A DNA stretch of 64,000 bases from JAUHWL01 sp964416385 (GTDB lineage: Bacteria > Bacteroidota > Bacteroidia > Flavobacteriales > Schleiferiaceae), in NCBI GenBank assembly GCA_964416385.1, contig CAYQDW010000005.1:1-64000 (forward strand). Reading direction: 5' to 3'. The notes under the pieces are model-generated. The model ran no database searches and was not told the DNA's origin. It worked only from the letters and a program-made list of their open reading frames with translations. The position numbers and the translations under genes are program-made. Shown here piece by piece: positions 27,222-35,447 of this stretch. Within the stretch, counting starts at the first letter, position 1. Each line of letters begins with the position of its first letter.

Positions 27222-28031
27222 ATGCATGCGCGAGAGGACTATTTAGAGATAAACAGAAAAACATGGGACGCCAAAACACCGCTCCATATAGCTTCTGATT
27301 TTTATGATGTAGAAAGATTTATCGCTGGAAAGACATCGCTTAATAATATTGAACTAAACCTTCTTGGTGATGTTCGCGGAAAAAAAATCCTCCATCTACA
27401 ATGCCACTTTGGGCAAGACTCTATTGCGCTATCAAGAATGGGCGCAGAGGTAACAGGTGTTGATTTTTCTGAAACTGCAATTTATGAAGCAAAAAAACTG
27501 GCGAAGAAATGTGGTACAGACACCGCCTTTATTTGCAGCGATGTTTATGCGCTTAATGATGTTTTAAGCGACACATTTGATATCGTTTTTACCAGTTATG
27601 GCACCATAGGCTGGCTACCAGATTTACAACCTTGGGCAAAGATTATCTCGTCATTTTTAAAACAGGATGGCCGCTTTGTATTTGCAGAGTTTCACCCATT
27701 TGTTTGGCTATTTGACGATTCATTTAATAATATTGTTTACAGTTACTTCAACACCGAACCCATACTAGAAACCGAAACAGGTTCTTATGCCAATCGCAAA
27801 TCTGAAGCTACATTTAAGAGCATCACATGGAATCATCCATTAAGTGATGTTTTTAAAGCCCTGATGACAAATAATCTCAGTCTAGAAAAATTTCAAGAGT
27901 TTGATTACTCGCCCTACCCATGTTTTAATAATGTTGTTGAGGAAGAATCTGGTGTTTTTAGAATCGCCAATTTCAACAGTAAAATACCACTGGTTTATGC
28001 ATTAGTAGCCATAAAAACCAAAATTTCTTAG
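27222..28031 (+). CDS. Class I SAM-dependent methyltransferase
   Basis: The 269-residue protein has a Rossmann-type methyltransferase core. The motif I stretch is KILHLQCHFGQDSIALSRMG, with HLQCHFG replacing the usual GxGxG. Motif II acidic end is VTGVDFSE, followed by a conserved FDIVFTSYGTIGWLPDL. The substrate is not predictable. The HLQCHFGQDS variant is common in uncharacterised small-molecule methyltransferases. It sits 60 bp after gcvT and could be read from the same transcript. Confidence 0.85.
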   Translation: MHAREDYLEINRKTWDAKTPLHIASDFYDVERFIAGKTSLNNIELNLLGDVRGKKILHLQCHFGQDSIALSRMGAEVTGVDFSETAIYEAKKLAKKCGTDTAFICSDVYALNDVLSDTFDIVFTSYGTIGWLPDLQPWAKIISSFLKQDGRFVFAEFHPFVWLFDDSFNNIVYSYFNTEPILETETGSYANRKSEATFKSITWNHPLSDVFKALMTNNLSLEKFQEFDYSPYPCFNNVVEEESGVFRIANFNSKIPLVYALVAIKTKIS

Positions 28032-28256
28032 CGCAAATCCTAGCGCACAATACGCCATACAGAAGCAGCAAATCTTTTAATGCCCAAATAACGATATTGC
28101 AGTAAAAATCGCTTGTTTTATACGTAGCTAGAGGATACTGAACGGTTTAAAATTTATCAGCAAGAAAAGCAATGGCGTAGATTTTTTAGACAGTTATTCA
28201 TTGCATAATAACAATTCTACTATATTTAACACCGTATTCAATCTAACCACCTTACT

Positions 28257-28739
28257 ATGAGTCTTCACCAAAAAATTGATGAGGTAGATAAACGTATTCT
28301 ACTTTTTCTCACCAAAGATGCTCGCAAGCCTTTTACAGAAATCGCTAAAGATTTAGACGTAAGTCCTGGAACCATCCACGTACGTGTAAAAAAAATGGAG
28401 CAACAAGGCCTTATTAGAGGCGCCTCCTTACACATTGATTATTCTAAATTGGGCTATTCTTTTGATGCTTATGTTGGCATTAAACTATCTAGAAGTATTC
28501 TGGCACCTCAAGTAATAAATGAACTAAAATCAATTCCAGAAGTTGTCATGGCTCATTTAGCCACTGGCAAATATGGCATCTTTTGCAAAGTGCGGTGCGC
28601 AGACGCCACGCATGGTAAAGAGTTAATTCTCAAACTGAACAATATTGATGGTGTGGTAGACACAGAAACCATGCTCTCTTTAGAAGAATGCATTAACAGC
28701 CATAAGCTATTGATGGAAAACATTGTAAATAATTCTTAA
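28257..28739 (+). CDS. Lrp/AsnC family transcriptional regulator
   Basis: The 160-residue protein has an N-terminal helix-turn-helix (DEVDKRILLFLTKDARKPFT, then EIAKDLDVSPGTIHVRVKKM). The C-terminal RAM/ACT-like ligand domain (VVMAHLATGKYGIFCKV) binds amino acids and drives oligomerisation. It probably regulates amino-acid or energy metabolism. The target cannot be named; the neighbouring gcvT and gap are candidates only by proximity. A 225-bp region upstream (28032-28256) carries a TATATTTA near-match to the -7 box and nothing else recognised. A strong bidirectional terminator follows. Confidence 0.92.
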   Translation: MSLHQKIDEVDKRILLFLTKDARKPFTEIAKDLDVSPGTIHVRVKKMEQQGLIRGASLHIDYSKLGYSFDAYVGIKLSRSILAPQVINELKSIPEVVMAHLATGKYGIFCKVRCADATHGKELILKLNNIDGVVDTETMLSLEECINSHKLLMENIVNNS

Positions 28740-28760
28740 ACACCCGTAGTCTTTCTACAA

Positions 28761-28791
28761 AAAAAGCGCCCTCAATGTCAGGGCGCTTTTT
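28761..28791. terminator. Bidirectional intrinsic terminator between lrp-type gene and gap
   Basis: AAAAAGCGCCCT and AGGGCGCTTTTT form a perfect 12-bp inverted repeat around a 7-nt loop. T-runs are present on both strands, so it serves both convergent genes. Confidence 0.88.
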
Positions 28792-28815
28792 ATTTCTATT
28801 AAATGTATTCTAGGT

Positions 28816-30267
28816 TTAATAGTAACGCTTACGTCTTACTTGGGCGATGTATTTACTCAGCCTTACTACCTGTCTGCTGTAGCCATATTCATTATCATAC
28901 CACACGTAAAGGTTTACATTCTTGCCATCATTATGTACAATGGTAGCCGCACTATCAAAAACACTTGGGTGTGGATTACCTATAATGTCAGAAGAAACCA
29001 ACTCGTTACTAAGAGAATAATTGATCTGTTCTACCAAATCGCCATGAAGGGCCGCTTTACGCATTGTTTCATTAAGCTCATCTCTTGAAGTTGATTGTTC
29101 TAAAGTTAAGCTTAAAATAGCCAAAGAACCATCTGGTACAGGTACACGAATGGCATTGCTGGTTAATTTGGGCCCTAAGCCAGGAATACATTTATCTACA
29201 GCAGAACCGGCTCCTGTTTCTGTAATTACCATGTTCATAGCAGCAGCCCTTCCTCTTCTATACTTGCTGTGCATATTGTCTACCAAATTCTGATCATTGG
29301 TATAAGCATGAACCGTTTCTATATGACCTCTAACCACACCATAAGTATCATTAATAACTTTTAACACGGGTACTATGGCGTTTGTAGTACAAGAAGCCGC
29401 AGAGAAAATATCTACTTCATTAGGATTGAAGAGTGCCTGGTTTACGCCATGCACTATATTCGGAATACCCTTTCCCGGGGCAGTTAAGAGCACTTTGCTA
29501 ATTCCTTTCGCTTTTAAGTGGCGCGCCAAGGCAACATTATCACGAAATGCCCCTGTGTTATCAATAAGTAGCGCATTATTTATTCCATAGGCGGTATAGT
29601 CGATGTCCTCCGGATTTCCACCATCAATAATAGCGATTGGTCTACCGTTCACCACTAAGGCCATATTTTCTGGATCTGCCTCTACTGTACCAGGAAAAGA
29701 ACCATGCACGCTATCAATGCGCAAAAGCGAAGCGCGTTTTTCTAAACTCAATGCATCACTGCCTCGCGCCACAATAGCACGTAATCTTAACTGTTGACCA
29801 GTACCTTCTTGAGCAATCAACTCTCGCGCTACCAAGCGGCCAATTCTACCAAAACCAAAAAGGACAACGTCTTTTGGTTGTGAACTATCTCTGTTTTGTG
29901 GCCCGATAAAGTCTGCGAGTTTATCTGCAACAAAAGAATCCATAGAATTATAGGCGTCTTTTTGGTCTGCCCATTCTGCAGCCAGGCGGCCAATATCAAA
30001 TCTTGCAGGACAAACGTCAGCTTTACAAATAGCGTCTAAAAGTGCTGTGGTATCATGCACCGTGATATTCTTGCCAACAAATTTGCGGGCATATAAATGC
30101 AGGTTTAAAATTTCGCTTGGTCGCTTATCAAGCACCTGGTTGCGAAACAGTACAGTTTCAATGCCTTTATCGTAAAACAAATCATGAATTGATTTTACGA
30201 AAGCTGTGGCCGCCTTTTCATTTGCAATTGTTTGAGAAACGGCATTTTCGTAGATAGATGACGTCAT
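28816..30267 (-). CDS. Glyceraldehyde-3-phosphate dehydrogenase, long (about 480-residue) form
   Basis: The 483-residue protein has an extra N-terminal segment of about 125 residues before the NAD-binding fold (VVLFGFGRIGRLVARELI). The catalytic Cys is in AASCTTNAIVP (about 294), and WYDNEYGYSRQV lies near the C-terminus. It oxidises glyceraldehyde-3-phosphate to 1,3-bisphosphoglycerate or runs the reverse. The long form is a known Bacteroidota/proteobacterial subgroup whose N-terminal domain has no assigned function. It has its own near-consensus promoter (30299-30329) and is flanked by terminators, so it is a single-gene unit. Confidence 0.93.
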   Translation of the reverse strand: MTSSIYENAVSQTIANEKAATAFVKSIHDLFYDKGIETVLFRNQVLDKRPSEILNLHLYARKFVGKNITVHDTTALLDAICKADVCPARFDIGRLAAEWADQKDAYNSMDSFVADKLADFIGPQNRDSSQPKDVVLFGFGRIGRLVARELIAQEGTGQQLRLRAIVARGSDALSLEKRASLLRIDSVHGSFPGTVEADPENMALVVNGRPIAIIDGGNPEDIDYTAYGINNALLIDNTGAFRDNVALARHLKAKGISKVLLTAPGKGIPNIVHGVNQALFNPNEVDIFSAASCTTNAIVPVLKVINDTYGVVRGHIETVHAYTNDQNLVDNMHSKYRRGRAAAMNMVITETGAGSAVDKCIPGLGPKLTSNAIRVPVPDGSLAILSLTLEQSTSRDELNETMRKAALHGDLVEQINYSLSNELVSSDIIGNPHPSVFDSAATIVHNDGKNVNLYVWYDNEYGYSRQVVRLSKYIAQVRRKRYY

Positions 30268-30298
30268 TTTTGGGGTTTAATTGAATTAAAATCGGGCG

Positions 30299-30329
30299 CA
30301 AAAATAGCCCAATTAAACCCCAGTACAAA
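30299..30329 (-). promoter_or_regulatory. Promoter of the GAPDH gene, TTTG-N19-TATTTTTG
   Basis: On the minus strand a -33 TTTG (30329-30326), a 19-bp spacer and a -7 TATTTTTG (30306-30299) match the Bacteroidota sigma consensus. The expected start site is near 30293, giving a leader of about 25 nt. Confidence 0.7.
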
Positions 30330-30336
30330 CCCTTGT

Positions 30337-30370
30337 AAAAAAAGAATAAGTCGCTCATTATGAACGACTT
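30337..30370 (-). terminator. Intrinsic terminator behind htrA
   Basis: On the minus strand AAGTCGTTCA-TAA-TGAGCGACTT forms a 10-bp stem (one T-G pair), followed after 4 nt by seven T. It lies 35 bp behind the htrA stop and just before the GAPDH promoter. Confidence 0.75.
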
Positions 30371-30404
30371 AAACCTATATTAAAGGGTGTATTTTTTACA
30401 CTTA

Positions 30405-31835
30405 CTATAGCCCAAATGCGAAGTAATCTGCCCGGCCATTAGGATGAAATCCTTGAATTAAAACACCATCTCCCTGACCAAGTTTGGCAACAAGCTCGTG
30501 AATATCTTCTACAGCTTCTACAAATTGATTATTGACTTTTACAATAATGAAGTCTTTAGGCACACCAGCTTTGGCCAGTTTTCCAACACCCGGGTCAACG
30601 ACTTTTACGCCAAAGCGCAATCCAAAGTTTCGCTTTTCATCGGGTGTTAAAGGCTCAAAACGCGCGCCTAAAAGTTGTTCGGTCGTCATTTCCTCTTTAG
30701 AAACCAAATCTGTAGTTCCTTGCTTATTGCGCAGCACCACATCAAATTCTTTTAACTTCTTGCCACGGTAAACCGTTACTTTAATTTTATCACCGGGTCT
30801 TTTACGGCCAATTTTTTCAGTAAGCTCGGCCACCTTTGTAACAGCATCTCCATCTATTTTAACTATCACATCACCGCGCTCAATACCAGCTTCTGCGGCA
30901 GCCCCATTGCTTGGAACTTCTATAATGTATACACCAGAATTGGTACTTAGCTCTTGCTCTTTTGCTAATTCTGCCGAAACATTAGCAATGTTTACACCTA
31001 AAAACGCACGTTGTACCGTTCCGTAAGCAATTAAGTCGTCTACCACTTTACGCACAATGTTACTCGGCACAGCAAAAGAATAGCCTTCAAAGCTCCCCGT
31101 GTGGGTAGAGATGGCTGTATTTATACCAATTAACTGACCGCGCGTATTTACTAAAGCGCCCCCGCTATTACCCGGGTTTACAGCTGCATCTGTTTGAATA
31201 AAAGATTCAATAGCGGTACGGTCGTTAATAATATTTATGTTTCGTCCTTTAGCGCTTATTATTCCGGCTGTAACCGTTGATGTTAAATTAAAAGGGTTGC
31301 CCACAGCCAGCACCCACTCCCCTAGCCGTACATCATCAGAATTAGCAAAAGATAAAGGCACAAGGTCATCGGCCTTAATCTTCAATAGCGCAATATCTGA
31401 TGCTGGATCGGCACCAATTAATTCCGCCTCAAAAGAGCGATTGTCGTTTAAATTAACCTTGATCGTTTTTGCTCCATCAATAACATGATTATTGGTAACA
31501 ATATAGCCATCTTCAGAAATGATCACGCCAGAACCACTACCCTCTACCGTATTAGGCCCTTGGCTTCTTCCACCATAAAAGAACTCTTCCCATGGGCTAC
31601 GCTGCCTTTGCACTGACACGTTTACGTGCACAACGCTATTCACTGACAATTCGGCAGCGGCCGCAAAATCATCTACTTGTAGGGGTTTTTGATTAGCCGT
31701 TTTAACATTGACATAACCTGGTGAATTTTCTTGAATAACAACTTGCCTAGGTTGCTGAAAAAAAGTGAGATAAACACCTAATACAAGTCCACTTGCGATA
31801 GTAGCCATCAAAAATGTTCTGATATTTTGTTTCAT
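30405..31835 (-). CDS. htrA: HtrA/DegP family periplasmic serine protease with two PDZ domains
   Basis: The 476-residue protein has an N-terminal hydrophobic segment (signal or anchor) and a trypsin-like domain. The triad is His in NNHVIDGA (about 116), Asp in DPASDIALLKI (about 145) and Ser in NPGNSGGALVN (about 223). Two PDZ domains follow (about 285-370 and 390-476). It acts as a protease-chaperone for misfolded envelope proteins. The spacing and length match DegP/DegQ. It is a single gene with its own terminator. Confidence 0.94.
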   Translation of the reverse strand: MKQNIRTFLMATIASGLVLGVYLTFFQQPRQVVIQENSPGYVNVKTANQKPLQVDDFAAAAELSVNSVVHVNVSVQRQRSPWEEFFYGGRSQGPNTVEGSGSGVIISEDGYIVTNNHVIDGAKTIKVNLNDNRSFEAELIGADPASDIALLKIKADDLVPLSFANSDDVRLGEWVLAVGNPFNLTSTVTAGIISAKGRNINIINDRTAIESFIQTDAAVNPGNSGGALVNTRGQLIGINTAISTHTGSFEGYSFAVPSNIVRKVVDDLIAYGTVQRAFLGVNIANVSAELAKEQELSTNSGVYIIEVPSNGAAAEAGIERGDVIVKIDGDAVTKVAELTEKIGRKRPGDKIKVTVYRGKKLKEFDVVLRNKQGTTDLVSKEEMTTEQLLGARFEPLTPDEKRNFGLRFGVKVVDPGVGKLAKAGVPKDFIIVKVNNQFVEAVEDIHELVAKLGQGDGVLIQGFHPNGRADYFAFGL

Positions 31836-31940
31836 CGTTTGTATGTTTTTTTGTGAAGAAATTCAAAAGCCATACCACGTAAACGCATCAAACTTTTCAA
31901 TGTTATTTTATTAACAAGGTCTTAACGTAATTCAAATTCA

Positions 31941-32354
31941 TTAAAGATGATCAAAATATGGCTGCAAGATGTCAATCAACTCTTTTGGCGGTCGTTTTGG
32001 GCGCATGGTTTTTTGGTCTACAAAAACCAGTGAAACAGAACCAGTGGTTAGTAAATCACCTGCAGCATTTCTTACTTCATGTGCAAATTCTATCCTTGCT
32101 CCTTCAAGGGTTTTTATGGTGCTATGCACAGTTAGTAAATCATCGTATTTAGCTGCTTTGTGGTAATTAATTTGAAGCTGTGTAACCGGAAGCAATGTTC
32201 CAGCAAGTTCCATATCACGATAAGAGATTCCCAGTTCGCGCAAAGCTTCTACTCTGCCAATTTCAAAGTATTGTGGATATACACCGTAGTAGACGATACC
32301 CATTTGGTCTGTTTCTGCATAGCGCACGCGCACACTACTTACCGCTTTGTACAT
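31941..32354 (-). CDS. Acyl-CoA thioesterase, YbgC/FadM-like hot-dog fold
   Basis: The 137-residue protein has a 4-hydroxybenzoyl-CoA thioesterase-type signature with the active Asp in RYAETDQMGIVYYGVYPQYF. Asp of ETDQMG and the following GVYPQYFE are typical of YbgC-type enzymes. It hydrolyses short acyl-CoAs or acyl-ACPs; the substrate is unknown. It is divergent from dnaA across a 237-bp intergenic region. Confidence 0.88.
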   Translation of the reverse strand: MYKAVSSVRVRYAETDQMGIVYYGVYPQYFEIGRVEALRELGISYRDMELAGTLLPVTQLQINYHKAAKYDDLLTVHSTIKTLEGARIEFAHEVRNAAGDLLTTGSVSLVFVDQKTMRPKRPPKELIDILQPYFDHL

Positions 32355-32474
32355 TAACCGTTGATTTTGAGTGACTTAGTGTTATTAGCACAACAAATTG
32401 TGATATTGAAGGTGAATAATTTGAGTAAAAAAAAGTGAAGAAACAAGTTGGTTCTAGCTTTTTTGCAAACTTTT

Positions 32475-32483
32475 TTATCCACA
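32475..32483 (+). promoter_or_regulatory. DnaA box TTATCCACA upstream of dnaA
   Basis: It is an exact match to the consensus DnaA box, 109 bp before the dnaA start. A weaker GTATTCACA-like copy lies near 32520. This could serve dnaA autoregulation. One perfect box is too few to call an origin here. Confidence 0.55.
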
Positions 32484-32576
32484 TTTTTGGGCCTGCAAAT
32501 AAGCACTTATTTAACCTCTGTATTCACAGTGTAAAGGTGGTAAGTGTAGCCAAAAAGTTTAACACGCTTTAAAACC

Positions 32577-32582
32577 AAGGAG
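32577..32582 (+). promoter_or_regulatory. Shine-Dalgarno sequence AAGGAG of dnaA
   Basis: AAGGAG is followed by a 9-nt spacer and the ATG at 32592. Such sites are rare in Bacteroidota and none of the other genes checked here has one this clear, so it both fixes the dnaA start and stands out. Confidence 0.6.
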
Positions 32583-32591
32583 ATTTTTTTC

Positions 32592-34025
32592 ATGGAAAAA
32601 ACTGCCGAAGCCGTTTGGAATAACGCATTAGTTTTTATTAAGGATAACATTAACGAACAAAGTTTTAAAACGTGGTTTATACCAATTAGACCTATCAAAT
32701 TACAAGGTAAAGTATTGACCATACAAGTGCCAAGTAAATTCTTCTATGAATGGTTAGAAGAAAATTACATCAAACTGCTAAAATCAGCCATTACTAAAGA
32801 GTTAGGTAAAGATGCCAAGTTGGTATACAGCATTGTTATGGAGAACACCTATGGCAACGCCAACCCGTATACCGTAAAAATACCAAGTAGCAACAGGCCG
32901 CCTTTAAAAAACCCACAAGTTGCGATGCCAGTAGAAATTGGCGGGCAAGAAGGCATTCGTAATCCTTTTGTGATTCCAGGTCTAAAAAAGGTACACGTAG
33001 AAAGCCAGCTTAACCCCAACTACACTTTTGAGAACTTTGTTGAAGGTGATTGCAACAGACTCGCACGCAGTGCAGGATTTGCTGTTGCAAACAAACCTGG
33101 TGGCACTTCTTTCAATCCATTGCTTATTTATGGTGGCGTTGGTTTAGGAAAAACGCATTTAGCCCATGCCATTGGTATTGAAATAAAAGATAGATACCCC
33201 GAAAAAACTGTTCTGTATGTAAGTGCAGAAAAGTTTACGCAACAATTCATAGATGCAATCAGAAATAACAGCAAGAACGACTTCGTTCACTTTTACGAAA
33301 TGCTTGATGTTTTGATCATAGATGATGTACAATCTTTATCGGGAAAAGAAAAAACCCAAGATGTTTTCTTTGAAATCTTTAACCACTTACATCAGCACGG
33401 TAAGCAAGTCATCTTAACTTCAGATCGTGCGCCTGTAGATTTACAAGGCATGGAGCAACGCCTGCTAAGTAGATTTAAATGGGGATTGAGTGCTGATTTG
33501 CAAAAACCTGATTTAGAAACGCGCATCGCTATTTTAGATAAAAAGCTATACAATGATGGTATAGACATGCCAGAAGATGTTGTAGAATATCTGGCTTATA
33601 GCATCAATAGTAATGTGCGCGAATTAGAGGGTGCATTGATTTCGTTATTGGCACAGTCTTCACTGAACAAGAAAAAAATCACCATTGATTTAGCTAGGCA
33701 AATGATTGATAAGTTCGTGAAAAATACCACACGCGAACTTAGCATAGACTATATACAAAAAGTTGTTTGCGACTATTTTGACATGCCTATAGATCTTATA
33801 AAAAGTAAAACGCGCAAGCGCGAAATTGTACAAGCGCGCCAGTTAACCATGTACTTTGCAAAGCAGCTCACCAAAAATAGCTTGGCTACCATTGGTGCAC
33901 AATGCGGAAATAAAGATCACGCAACAGTACTGCATGCGTGCAGAACGGTTAATAATTTGGCGGAAACAGATAAACGTTTTAGAACATACGTTGATGATCT
34001 ACGAAAAAAGCTAACACTAGCATAA
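32592..34025 (+). CDS. dnaA: Chromosomal replication initiator protein DnaA
   Basis: The 477-residue protein has domain I (about 1-90, MEKTAEAVWNNALVFIKDNI), a variable linker, and an AAA+ ATPase with Walker A GGVGLGKTHLAHA and Walker B LDVLIIDDVQS. The DNA-binding domain has the DnaA signature GNKDHATVLHACRTV. It melts the origin and loads helicase. The upstream region has one perfect DnaA box, and an AAGGAG ribosome-binding site fixes the start. An intrinsic terminator follows directly. Proximity of oriC is possible but not proven by box density. Confidence 0.98.
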   Translation: MEKTAEAVWNNALVFIKDNINEQSFKTWFIPIRPIKLQGKVLTIQVPSKFFYEWLEENYIKLLKSAITKELGKDAKLVYSIVMENTYGNANPYTVKIPSSNRPPLKNPQVAMPVEIGGQEGIRNPFVIPGLKKVHVESQLNPNYTFENFVEGDCNRLARSAGFAVANKPGGTSFNPLLIYGGVGLGKTHLAHAIGIEIKDRYPEKTVLYVSAEKFTQQFIDAIRNNSKNDFVHFYEMLDVLIIDDVQSLSGKEKTQDVFFEIFNHLHQHGKQVILTSDRAPVDLQGMEQRLLSRFKWGLSADLQKPDLETRIAILDKKLYNDGIDMPEDVVEYLAYSINSNVRELEGALISLLAQSSLNKKKITIDLARQMIDKFVKNTTRELSIDYIQKVVCDYFDMPIDLIKSKTRKREIVQARQLTMYFAKQLTKNSLATIGAQCGNKDHATVLHACRTVNNLAETDKRFRTYVDDLRKKLTLA

Positions 34026-34030
34026 ACCTT

Positions 34031-34057
34031 AAGCCTCATTTTATGAGGCTTTTTTTT
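34031..34057 (+). terminator. Intrinsic terminator of dnaA
   Basis: AAGCCTCAT-TTT-ATGAGGCTT is a perfect 9-bp stem followed by a run of T, starting 6 bp after the dnaA stop. Confidence 0.85.
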
Positions 34058-34081
34058 GCTTTAACAATCCCTTTGTTTTTT

Positions 34082-34107
34082 GGGGAATGAATTCAAAATC
34101 ACTCCCC
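34082..34107. repeat. Imperfect 26-bp palindrome in the dnaA downstream spacer
   Basis: The arms GGGGAATGA and TCACTCCCC pair with one mismatch around an 8-bp centre. There is no T-run, so it is not a terminator. It lies alone in the 188-bp stretch between the dnaA terminator and the next gene, where no other gene or signal is seen. It may be an operator or protein-binding site. Confidence 0.35.
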
Positions 34108-34245
34108 ATGCATCCTTACATAAAACTGAACCATCATCTTGAAAAAGGTGATTTATAGACCACTAAACTCAATAGCTTCAACATTAGACGCTACCTTTTT
34201 TAAAAACGAATCAAACTGTATCTTCCGCTTATTATCTTCGTACAC

Positions 34246-34707
34246 ATGAAAATATTAATGGTTTGCTTAGGCAATATTTGTCGTAGCCCAATGGCAGAAG
34301 GCATACTTCGCGCAAAGAGTACCCACCTACAAATTGAAGTTGATTCAGCTGGCACCAGCAGTTATCATTACGGAGAAAACCCTGATGTGCGTGCTGTACA
34401 TACACTTCGTAAAAAAGGCATAAACATCAGCAACCTTATTGCAAGACAGTTTACCACGGCAGATTTTGATGCCTTTGATATCATTTTTACAATGGATAAG
34501 AGCAACTATGATAATGTTATTGCTTTGGCACGCTCTAACCAAGACAAACAAAAAGTGAGGATGCTGGTAAATGAACTACATCCAGGCAGCAACGGCGAAG
34601 TACCTGACCCGTATTTTGGCGGAGATCAAGGGTTTGAAGATGTTTATAACCTAATAGATGAAGCCACCGACAAATTTTTAATGCGACTGCAAAATGAAGT
34701 TCAATAA
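34246..34707 (+). CDS. Low-molecular-weight protein tyrosine phosphatase
   Basis: The 153-residue protein has the P-loop CLGNICRSP at residues 7-15 (CxxxxCRS variant with nucleophile Cys7) and the general acid in DPYFGG near residue 125. It dephosphorylates phosphotyrosine or small phosphoesters in the cytoplasm; bacterial members often control capsule or exopolysaccharide kinases, but none is encoded here. It overlaps the following methylase gene by 14 bp. A TATCTTCG box ends 5 bp before the ATG, suggesting a very short or absent leader. Confidence 0.93.
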   Translation: MKILMVCLGNICRSPMAEGILRAKSTHLQIEVDSAGTSSYHYGENPDVRAVHTLRKKGINISNLIARQFTTADFDAFDIIFTMDKSNYDNVIALARSNQDKQKVRMLVNELHPGSNGEVPDPYFGGDQGFEDVYNLIDEATDKFLMRLQNEVQ

Positions 34708-35404
34708 AGGCATTCTCTATCTCATTCCAAATTTATTAGGCGATTGTGAACCATTAGAAGTGCTGCCGCTAAGTGTTAAAAAAACAATTGACAGCATAGA
34801 CCACTATATCGTTGAAAATGAGAAAAGCGCCCGTGCATTTATTAAGCGCGTTGTTCCTAAAAAACCTCAGCCTGCACTCCATTTATACATCCTAAACAAA
34901 TACACTGAACCAACTGAGTATAGCAGATTTTTAGATCCATGCCGAGCGGGAAAACCAGTGGGTATCATCAGCGAGGCTGGCGTGCCTTGCGTGGCAGACC
35001 CCGGCCAGGCCATTGTAGAAATAGCCCATAGAGATGGCATACGTGTACTGCCAATGGTAGGACCTAATTCTATACTACTTGCCCTTATGGCAAGCGGCAT
35101 GAATGGCCAAAGCTTTGCTTTTAATGGATACTTACCCATAGAGTCTAATGCCCGAAAAAAAGAACTGCGCAAACTAGAAGTACTGGTTAGAAAAGGTCAA
35201 ACCCAAGTGTTCATGGAAACGCCCTATCGCAATATGAAAATGCTTGAAGATGTATTAATCGCCACAGATGACGCCATCAAGCTTTGTATTGCCGCAGACA
35301 TTAGTTTACCTACTGAATTTATCCAAACCAAAACCATAAAGCAGTGGCGCAACAACCTGCCTAACCTACACAAAAGGCCTTGTATTTTTGTGTTGGGCAC
35401 ATAA
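34694..35404 (+). CDS. RsmI-like tetrapyrrole-methylase-family SAM methyltransferase
   Basis: The 236-residue protein has the methylase fold with SEAGVPCVADPGQAIVEIAH and PMVGPNSILLALMASGM, similar to RsmI (16S rRNA C1402 2'-O-methyltransferase). It differs in SEAGVPCVADPG versus SDAGTPLISDPG and in the N-terminus GILYLIPNLLGD. It is a known Bacteroidota paralogue group distinct from true RsmI, so an rRNA target is only a guess. Its start overlaps the phosphatase gene by 14 bp. Confidence 0.82.
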   Translation: MKFNKGILYLIPNLLGDCEPLEVLPLSVKKTIDSIDHYIVENEKSARAFIKRVVPKKPQPALHLYILNKYTEPTEYSRFLDPCRAGKPVGIISEAGVPCVADPGQAIVEIAHRDGIRVLPMVGPNSILLALMASGMNGQSFAFNGYLPIESNARKKELRKLEVLVRKGQTQVFMETPYRNMKMLEDVLIATDDAIKLCIAADISLPTEFIQTKTIKQWRNNLPNLHKRPCIFVLGT

Positions 35405-35447
35405 AATACAATCAGAGAAAACTTAAAGCTATGCGCTTAAACCAAGA

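Noticed and set aside
32355..32591. Chromosomal origin upstream of dnaA
   Set aside because: Only one perfect DnaA box and one weak copy are present, with no box cluster or obvious unwinding element, so an origin call is not supported.
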